From Tigriopus japonicus (taxonomy: Eukaryota > Arthropoda > Copepoda > Harpacticoida > Harpacticidae), in the NCBI GenBank assembly GCA_010645155.1, contig CM021321.1, positions 8,780,471 to 8,844,470 on the forward strand: a stretch of DNA of 64,000 nt, given 5' to 3'. The notes beneath the pieces are model-generated. The model had not been told where the DNA came from. It saw only the letters and a list, made by a program, of their open reading frames with translations, and did not search any database. The stretch's first letter is position 1. The number at the start of each line of letters is the position of its first letter. Below, piece by piece: positions 58,501 to 64,000 of the stretch. The position numbers and the translations under genes are program-made.

Positions 58501-61438
58501 TCAGAGGTGATATGCAAAAACATTCACATCATAGTTCTATTCATGGCTACTCTCAACATCCCTGTATGGAGTTGTCAAAAATCATGTCAAAATCTCGGCC
58601 AATTTGACTGTTTTGTCATTCAACTTGTCTCGCTCACGTTCAAAATGAAAAAAATCATCTCGTGTCCTCGGCATAAACACACAAACGCCAAACTAATTTG
58701 TGATCATCTCCGGTTCTTTTTTCACTGGAAATCAATTTAATCCTCCCTTGAATATCTTTATGGCGTGTTTGGGGCCATATGGTAAGAGGGTGGTCTTGGG
58801 GGTTTTAGGAGCAAAACCATCAAACGTGATTTATACACAGGGAGGGTTGCGCTCGCAATAAATCTTGCCAGTGGATTACAGAGGCCAACCACTCGGGGGA
58901 TGGTTTTGATCTTTCACCCACAGCAATCACTGGTTAACCAATATTGATGGCTTGATGGAGAAGACATCCTGAGCTTACCATTCAATCATTCACGCGTGAA
59001 ACCAATCGATTTTTTATCACTTCATGTTTGGATTTTAACTCGGAACGATTGCGCGCCTTAAGGTAGATGAATGAACAAAACATATCTTCTTTTTACGAAT
59101 AATTTTGACCAATTTACGTTAGTAGTAATCAGAAAAAGTATTGAGCGTTTTTAGTGCTAAAACCAATTAATAAAATATGGCAAAGAACTTCGGATAAACA
59201 AGAAAAACTTTTGTCCACAATTTCGGGCTACCATTTTTCCTTAAGCAAGTTGGAACCGAAGATTAAAGCTACCTTTGGCTGAAGCCTGATTAAAAAGAAA
59301 GTCGCACATTTAAGTAGCTCGAGTGCCGGGCTATTCATAGAAACGGAACTAAAAACTAGAGCTACAAATCATGTTCGTAACTCTGTGAATGTTGATCGCA
59401 AAAAAGTTCCGAGCTAAAAAAGACGCAGCATGTAACAATGTTTAAGAAACGTGCGTTTTTAATCTCTTTGTATCGCCCTGGTTTCGATTTTAGCAAAATT
59501 TTGGGAGGGAGAAAACTGTCGACAAACGTTGTTTTCAAAACTGACCCATTACGGAAAAATGTCGTCACCTTAATATTGAACCAGGAGGAAATAGATTTCT
59601 TCGGACTTCAAGCCAAAGTGCTTGGCAAATCAGTCATATGAATTAATTGTGAGGTTCAAAAGTAACTTTAAGCACGAGTAATAGATGATTTAGTTAGCTG
59701 TTCCGTTTGTTTTGAAACACCCGGTATACTAAAATCAAGTCACATTAACGGGTCCCTGTAAAACTTACAGATGTGTTGTTTTTAAAACATAACAGTTGTG
59801 CTAAAGATATACTCTCGGTCCGTTAAACTGACTTGATTATGGTATTCTTGATCAATTTGAATTTGTATTGTCAACATGGTGTTTAAAATGGAAAAAAATA
59901 GTTCTCACCGCTTTTCTTAATAAGATAAATAAATATATATAAAATATTTTTATTATGTAGGAATAGATTTGAATGACTTAACATCCAATCTATTTTCCAA
60001 CAACTCTCTCTTCTTGGAAATGATATATGGTATACTTTTCAACAAATTGGAAAGCGTGGCCCTCTCAACGTTTATCTGTAGTTTTTAAGTTGTCTTTCCT
60101 TTGTTTAAAGTGTTGATAAACGGTCTAGATTCTATCATCTTTTGGATCATTGCAGAGAATAATATTTTAGTTATTTTTGTTCGGAGGTGTTCCCAAACCA
60201 CTCACCTTTCTCCAGGATAAATTATCATTTGGTTCTCACCATTCACCGGATTTTGAGTGGTGGAGAAAACACCAGACATCAAATTGTCACTTGCTCTTCC
60301 AGCAATAATTTCTCACTTAATTGGCATTAAAATTACACCATAATTAATCCAAAAATATTCTAGAAACTTGTCAGGGCACACTGGATGTTTGATCGTGTCA
60401 AATGGTCCACGCATTGTCGTTATATTTAGGTTCAGAGTATAACTACGAATCTTGCAACAAGAGGGAGAAGGAGTTCATTTTCCGCCTACGCTTGCAAGAA
60501 TTTCAAAAACGAATAACTTTTAACTCTGTCATTGGATTGAGCTGAAAATTGGTAGGCAAATTTCTTGTTACATAAAACATAGCCCCTGAAAAATATAACA
60601 CAGTCTCTTGAATGGGAGCACAGATGATAAATTTTGAAGCCACCATCTCAGTCTACGTAAGACCTGCCTGGATCTATTATGCATTAGGTTATAGGCCGCA
60701 TGTCAACACCCTCATTCACTCGAGTATCCCAAAATCAAGTCAATTTACGGTCCTCGAGTATACTCTCAGCACATCAGCGGCGTTTCAAAGGTTTCTGATG
60801 CACAGAGGATATTGTTTTTTTTTTTTTTTTCTTTCCTTTTATCACGAGATTTAAGACGCCAGCTTAACAAACGCTAATAATAATAATACAATTGACTTCA
60901 TTTTGGTATACTCTTGCTTTTGCTTTACTCTCGGATGTTAAGTGTGCTAATTCTAATAGCTACAGTATACTAAGGTATAGACGAAATAAGCATGCTCGAG
61001 TATGCTCGAGTACACAAGCAACGTATGCAACAAGACTGTAGTATACTCGAGCTATTTGAATTTATGCAGGTAACATCCGACCTATATAGGGGACGCTACG
61101 TTGCATCAGTTTAACCCTTTTTGCAACATGTATTGATTCTACTCTTTGCTAAATATTGTGAGACACACAATGATCCCAATTTTTCTTTTCTAGTTGTCAA
61201 TTCTGTACCAGATCCTGTGGGTCTTTTGGAGGCCAATAACATCCCTCTCTCTGCCTTCAAAGCTCCGGTTCCAGCCAATTCGTCGTACTCATTTTCGGAC
61301 TGGCTCTTCACTGCCCAACCCCGTTTATTTGGAACCATTGGAGGCGTGGCCAATCCAACAGGCGTTGCCTTGGTGGCCATTTTTCTTGTGATGTTCTTTT
61401 GCTCCATGAAATGGGTCCGGAAAGGTGGATACTTTGAG
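46430..61438 (+). CDS. NOX5: NADPH oxidase 5-like, seven spliced exons (partial gene)
   Basis: Joining 46430-46527, 48519-48639, 48842-48992, 51554-51765, 52603-52894, 56141-56329 and 61194-61438 gives 1308 nt, 436 codons, with no stop and consistent phase at all six introns. NOX5 is a Ca2+-activated transmembrane oxidase passing electrons from NADPH through FAD and two hemes to O2, producing superoxide. The order EF-hands, the NLTIS segment, ARAGGQCLNFN and the heme-helix FHKVIG/HTVAH agrees with NOX5 and separates it from NOX1-4, which lack EF-hands, and DUOX, which has a peroxidase-like domain. The Ca2+-binding module precedes four of the six membrane helices. The second heme His pair and the FAD/NADPH domain are expected to the right of the window. 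The 5' end is incomplete: the first exon listed begins at a codon boundary, with no start codon. Confidence 0.93.
46528..48518. other. NOX5 intron, with simple-repeat element
   Basis: Donor GTAAGA and acceptor TGTTTCAG. It holds the GACACC-rich element at 47755-47966 and otherwise only chance frames. No nested gene was seen. Confidence 0.8.
47755..47966. repeat. GACACC/GGTGTC-rich inverted element
   Basis: The stretch is dominated by degenerate units such as TCGACACTGACACCGACACC on the left and GGTGTCGATACTGACAC on the right. It begins TAGGCATGGGTGACACC and ends CTTCTCGCCCGCCCTA, which are loosely inverted and look like degraded hAT termini. Matching 8-bp flanks were not found. It may be a hAT MITE with tandem subterminal motifs or a simple minisatellite. 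The Val/Gly-rich antisense frame is a product of the repeat. Confidence 0.6.
48519..48639 (+). CDS. NOX5: NOX5 exon: first conserved EF-hand
   Basis: Acceptor TGTTTCAG ends at 48518 and donor GTAAGT begins at 48640. The exon encodes residues 33-73, including LTEENLKWLENVF and the loop region around SVGESGEIRLIDFKSIV. This aligns by pattern with the first, non-canonical EF-hand of NOX5, which has a Gly-Glu pair in place of the usual Asp ladder. Residue 33 (Arg) is split across the preceding intron, and the exon ends on a codon boundary. Confidence 0.92.
48842..48992 (+). CDS. NOX5: NOX5 exon: canonical EF-hand and half of the next
   Basis: Acceptor TTTTTCAG ends at 48841 and donor GTAAGA starts at 48993. 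The exon encodes residues 74-123. FFVERVFHIF precedes the loop DKDDNGSISLQE (residues 85-96), which has all standard Ca2+ ligands (D1, D3, N5, S7, E12) and Gly6. KFLFKVYDID begins the following EF-hand, whose loop is cut by the intron. The preceding intron is only 202 bp. Confidence 0.95.
48993..51553. other. NOX5 intron
   Basis: It contains a SINE-related fragment at 49396-49493. Several open frames, such as 50892-51329 (+, 145 codons), show no recognised motif. One of the longer plus frames is just an extension of the preceding exon past its donor. Confidence 0.8.
49396..49493 (-). repeat. SINE-related fragment
   Basis: It shares TACCGCTACAAGGAAT-like sequence (here TACTACCGCTACAAAGAATG) and TTTATATGAAATTTGGT followed by GAGTTAC with 23871-24004 in the same order and spacing. 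The first block also occurs in the SINE at 15229-15415. Confidence 0.6.
51554..51765 (+). CDS. NOX5: NOX5 exon: third and degenerate fourth conserved EF-hands
   Basis: Acceptor TTACTACAG ends at 51553 and donor GTAAGT begins at 51766. The exon supplies residues 124-194. It completes the loop DIDGDGLIQEKE (121-132), fully canonical. The last EF-hand begins LTRALYYDA and ends GITFEALK. Between D163 and the conserved ITFE block lie about 17 extra residues, rich in Ser, Gln, Lys and Pro. The position equivalent to the last Ca2+ ligand is Ala192, so this loop probably does not bind Ca2+ normally. The exon ends on a codon boundary. Confidence 0.93.
51766..52602. other. NOX5 intron
   Basis: Donor GTAAGT, acceptor CTCTTTCAG. 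A 159-codon plus frame at 51993-52472 fills much of it but has no recognisable family, is not needed by the exon phases, and looks like chance. Confidence 0.8.
52603..52894 (+). CDS. NOX5: NOX5 exon: linker and first membrane helix
   Basis: Acceptor CTCTTTCAG ends at 52602 and donor GTAAGA starts at 52895. The exon encodes residues 195-291. It contains the NOX5-type QNLTIS segment (205-210) with W214 and a Pro/Lys-rich linker (VPPKPKKP). The first transmembrane helix, FQFLSFSLILLTINIGLFVG, spans about 247-266. The exon ends in WIMFARAG, which continues as GQCLNFN in the next exon, a NOX family signature at the second helix. Confidence 0.95.
52895..56140. other. NOX5 intron with a tandem repeat
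   Basis: Besides the 19-bp tandem array at 53618-53747 and a (CAA)n run near 52949-52972, only chance frames were seen, such as 52942-53229 and 54380-54670. Confidence 0.8.
53618..53747. repeat. Tandem repeat, 19-bp palindromic unit, about six copies
   Basis: The unit is CAATTATATTGTAATTATA with occasional single-base changes, repeated head to tail from about 53632 to 53745. The first 12 bases of each unit contain ATTATATTGTAAT-like dyad symmetry, so neighbouring units can form cruciform-like pairing. The outer units are degraded. It is a minisatellite in the NOX5 intron. Confidence 0.9.
56141..56329 (+). CDS. NOX5: NOX5 exon: second and third helices with heme histidines
   Basis: Acceptor TTCATTTCAG ends at 56140 and donor GTAAGT starts at 56330. 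The exon encodes residues 292-354. GQCLNFNSMFILVLMLR forms the second helix. WLLPLDRHIYFHKVIGRLIFLYSFIHTVAHIGN includes the third, with H332 and H346 spaced H-x13-H, the spacing of the first heme-ligand pair in NOX enzymes. A further His at 350 matches the HTVAH motif. No key residue is missing. Confidence 0.96.
56429..56686. repeat. MITE family C, copy 2
   Basis: The left end, AGAGGGCTAACAGAGAAATG then TCACTCC, is mirrored by GGAGTGTCATTTCTCTGTTA followed by GCTCTCT on the right. It lies 100 bp after a NOX5 donor. The sequence matches both halves of the copy at 29454-30283 in order. No coding potential. Confidence 0.8.
57760..58122 (+). other. Unrecognised 120-codon open frame
   Basis: The first 50 codons read like ordinary protein (for example FVSMKLKDVDPGIKEYTIKH), while the rest is less convincing. 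A second plus frame at 57923-58168 overlaps in another phase. An in-frame stop precedes the ATG closely. There is no recognised domain. It could be a decayed gene fragment inserted in the NOX5 intron, or chance. Confidence 0.2.
59326..59724. mobile_element. Mariner-like MITE, family D, copy 1
   Basis: It begins CCGGGCTATTCATAGAAACG and ends CCGTTTGTTTTGAAACACCC then GG, followed by TA. A similar copy at 63288-63683 shares both ends and the internal blocks CTTCAAGCCAAAGTGCTTGG (copy 2: ATCAAGCCAAGTGTTTGG) and AATCGTC/GTCGTC. The CCGGGTG terminus and the TA flank suggest Tc1/mariner. Its left flank is TG rather than TA, so the left duplication has decayed. The 67- and 68-codon frames do not resemble a transposase. 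Confidence 0.75.
60931..61080. repeat. Short MITE, family B, copy 2
   Basis: The 150-bp element starts TCGGATGTTAAGTGTGCTAA and ends GCAGGTAACATCCGA. Inner pairs AGCTACAGTATACT and AGTATACTCGAGCT are also inverted. It ends about 113 bp before the acceptor of the next NOX5 exon. Copy 1 is at 26425-26533. Confidence 0.8.
61194..61438 (+). CDS. NOX5: NOX5 exon: extracellular loop and fourth helix
   Basis: Acceptor TTTTCTAG ends at 61193 and donor GTAAGA starts at 61439. The exon encodes residues 355-436. SYSFSDWLFTAQPRLFGTIG followed by GVANPTGVALVAIFLVMFFC corresponds to the NOX5 loop and fourth transmembrane helix (about 410-426). The conserved GGYFE ends the exon on a codon boundary. In other NOX5 proteins the next residues form the fifth helix with the second heme His pair. 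No such exon was found in the remaining 2.5 kb, so the gene continues past the window. Confidence 0.94.
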
Positions 61439-63287
61439 GTAAGAACTCAGATCAATATCGTGTAGTGGGTTTGTTTCTCGCAATTTTGAAGTAAATATCA
61501 CTTCCTCGGATTCAGTTATTGTAGTGCTGAGCCTGAGAGGGAGGATGTCACGAATTTGCTCTAAATTCCGATTGTTAACCTCGCCATCTCATTGCAAGAT
61601 CTTGGTTGTATTCCGAGCGCACGTCAAGTTGCCAAAAAAAGGAACGGCACATTTTAAAAAAATGCCAAGATTGCATGCATTCTGTTTCCATTATTGTTTA
61701 CCTTTTTAAGCATCCCATTGAAAGGACCTCTTTTTATGAACAAAAACGACAAAACGGACACATTTGAATTAAAAGAAATAGGAACGCGAGATTCCCCATC
61801 GTGATTTTATTGTCTCAATCTCGTGGTATACCTTCTTCAATTGAAGATCGGGGAAGTCAGATGATGATATAATTGCCATCTCAATTAAGTAAGGTACCTC
61901 ACATCCAGATGCGCAACGAGTTCAGCCAATTTTCAATGCAAATAAAAAAAGTCTTTGGATGATCATGGCGACCTCGAGGCATATTTGATAGCAAGTGGCT
62001 CATGATTGAGATAAATGCCGAATTCTTTAGTAAGTCATAGAGACGCACACGTTAAGCCGCCAGCATTTTGTGCATTCTCGTTGAACGTTTTTGGAATCAA
62101 AGACATGATTTGTAGGGATGGAGACGAGCCAGACAAAAGTGGATAATGGCCAATGGAACATGAACTAGCCGTTTGACATATTTCATGCCTGGTTGCTCAG
62201 CATCAAGTCACCAAGAAAATTAAAAACCGATTACCGATATCTCAAATTGCGCCAAAAGCACCAGTCGAGCTAACAGATGATCCGCTGCCCTGAATCTATA
62301 TGTCAGTGGTACAAGAAATTCAGGGTCACGAGATTTCCTTTGTGCCGCAAATGATAAATCGAAGCAAGTTAATCACTCACTGGAGTTCCGATGACATACT
62401 AACAATTAGAATCAGTCGTTACCACACAGACCCCGTGAACATGGACAGCATAATAAATGAAGCTTCTTGAAGTGTAAAAAAACACCGTCGTCGGAATCAA
62501 AATAGGACATCAAAGGAAGCGCTGAGACTGGGACAAAAAATCACTTGTGGTTTGTTTTGCTCGGCAGCGCTAAAGATGACATATTTGGTCAGTTTTTGTC
62601 TGCAGTTTTTGCCGAACTGGGAAAAAAGTGTCACCTTTTAGCGTTGTCATGACAAGGTACATACACTTCAAGCACGACACGCCCTCTATGATTGACTGTC
62701 AAATAACATGTTAGGGTTGGATCACTTTTATTGGGACTTTTATCAAGAGATCAGGTCATGAAGGGTTGGGTGTTGTTGCAGTTGTATTTAGTGAATCCAA
62801 GGGATCGCTCAATCTTTTGAACAATGACACGGTCACAAGCCAGGAATATGCGTAAATCGGAACTGCAATAAAAGAGATGCAAAACTTGGGGGTCTTTTAT
62901 TTCTTCTCCCATCAAGATTGACCTTCAGCAGTTGCATTGCAATTGATATGTTTCTTTTGACTCAATGACATGTGAGAGGCTCATCTTGACTAAAAATAGG
63001 GGTAGACCTTTTACTTAGCCTAAAGACCGACAAAAGGAATAGTTTAGGGGTACTTCAAAACCAGAATCAGATAGGTTTAGAAAAATATGATAACCACTTG
63101 ACGTTAATGCAATGCAATCAAAGAGTAGTAGTGTCATTTGAATCCGCTTTACTAGCATGGTTGTGGGAAAATTGCAAAGCGTAGAAAAGTGAAGCCATTA
63201 ATTTTGAATTCGTGTTTCAAGGAACGGACTTGAATAGTTGCATAGTTTGAAAATATGGGATTCAAGTAAGTAGTTAGTTGCGATGTA
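61439..63287. other. NOX5 intron (continues beyond the window)
   Basis: I looked for an exon encoding the fifth membrane helix and its heme histidines and found none. No repeat structure was identified here. Confidence 0.7.
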
Positions 63288-63683
63288 CCGGGTGATTCAT
63301 AAGAAACGAAACAGGACACCAAGTCCGTAACTCGGAAATGGTTGACTCACAAAAAATATATGATAATCAAAAAGATGCGAGAAATAAAAATTCTACAGAA
63401 TGTAAGGTTTTATTCCCTCTCTGTCGCCATATTTTCGATTGCAGCCAAATTTCGTAAAGGAGAAAAAAGTCGGAGTCGCAAACGCCGTTTTCAGAAATGA
63501 TCCTTCACGGGAAAAATCGTCGTCGTTTAAACATTGAACTTGGGTTAAAATGCTTTTTTCTGACTTATCAAGCCAAGTGTTTGGCCAATCAGATCCAATG
63601 AAAGTGAGGTTCATATATGGTTTCAATCACGAGTTATAGAGGATATACAGTAATTACGGTTCCGTTTTGTTTGAAACACCCGG
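63288..63683. mobile_element. Mariner-like MITE, family D, copy 2, TA flanked
   Basis: The element starts CCGGGTGATTCATAAGAAAC and ends CCGTTTTGTTTGAAACACCC then GG, with TA on both sides (63286-63287 and 63684-63685). The ends are imperfect inverted repeats. Copy 1 at 59326-59724 shares the layout. The 77-codon antisense frame has no transposase motif. It lies in the same NOX5 intron as the window's right end. Confidence 0.8.
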
Positions 63684-64000
63684 TAATTTGTCCGATACCT
63701 TAGACTGATAAATGGACTGAGATCTTGATTTTGATTATTCTAAATCTGCCAAAGTAATTTTAACTTTTTTATGACCCGAGAACAATTGCATTAAATTTGT
63801 TCAAAGAGCTTCAAGATATTTTTGGTGAATTTTGTCAGATAGATCCTCCTTGAAAACTCATTTAATTTATTACTAATTGCATCTTCTTTGTAAGATATGA
63901 CAAAGAAGCACAACATCATTAGAGAATTGATTACCATTATCAAAGAGACAAATGGACATACTTTGCCAACGGCCCTTGGATAAATTTAGGTGACTAAAAC

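Larger units (their letters stand above)
56330..61193. other. NOX5 intron with three MITEs
   Basis: It contains the elements at 56429-56686, 59326-59724 and 60931-61080, described separately, and a T17-like tract near 60813. The 120-codon frame at 57760-58122 is a weak candidate for a nested or decayed gene. Nothing else is supported. Confidence 0.8.

Noticed and set aside
61111..61407. 98-codon minus frame
   Set aside because: It lies opposite the NOX5 exon 61194-61438 and is a shadow of it.
46430..61438. Dual oxidase (DUOX) as an alternative to NOX5
   Set aside because: Peroxidase-like domain not seen upstream, and the EF-hand layout followed by NLTIS and ARAGGQCLNFN fits NOX5.
1..64000. 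CRISPR arrays, operons or phage-like modules
   Set aside because: The sequence is spliced eukaryotic DNA; no regularly spaced direct repeats of CRISPR type and no polycistronic gene runs were seen.

Overview
The window is a piece of a eukaryotic nuclear genome, most likely an arthropod (a crustacean is a reasonable guess, not proven). It is AT-rich by eye. Coding sequence is confined to short exons with GT-AG borders, introns run to several kilobases, and most of the rest is inert sequence packed with small non-autonomous DNA transposons. No bacterial-type operon, CRISPR array, rRNA gene or intact tRNA gene was seen.

The one recognisable gene is a NADPH oxidase 5-like (NOX5) gene on the + strand. 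Seven consecutive exons between 46430 and 61438 join in phase into 436 codons. They encode an extra N-terminal EF-hand-like unit, four EF-hands of the NOX5 type, and the first four membrane helices of the ferric reductase core, including one heme-ligating histidine pair. The rest of the core and the FAD/NADPH-binding domain must lie beyond the right edge. Two further + strand coding exons at 18424-18452 and 19262-19966 join in phase into about 244 codons of a Ser/Asn-rich protein ending in a basic helical segment and a CxxxxxxxxC motif. They may be the 5' end of the NOX5 gene (with a first intron near 27 kb and at least one exon I could not find) or a separate gene. Their phase does not allow direct joining to the exon at 46430.

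Most remaining structure is mobile-element derived. hAT-type elements with 8-bp target duplications lie at 8220-9039, 18659-19222 and 22539-22878; a relative is at 31260-31550 and degraded ends at 33276-33492 and 37040-37096. A pogo/Tigger-like element with TA duplications is at 10012-10498. Tc1/mariner-like elements are at 12261-12814, 59326-59724, 63288-63683 and possibly 31148-31726. Foldback or MITE families without clear affiliation include several two-copy families (3868/27904, 4313/16105, 26425/60931, 29454/56429) and single large hairpins at 410-871, 7791-9592 and 24257-25826. tRNA-derived SINEs are at 29779-30024 (+) and 15229-15415 (-), with related fragments.

Several elements are nested: a hAT element inside a foldback, a SINE inside a MITE, and a hAT MITE inside a possible mariner-like element. 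One hAT element ends 39 bp before a splice acceptor. Long stretches hold nothing I can identify, and these are listed as such. I saw no convincing evidence for a new biological system; the most unusual items are the 1.57-kb near-perfect palindrome, the degenerate insertion-bearing last EF-hand of the oxidase, and the unassigned N-terminal exons.
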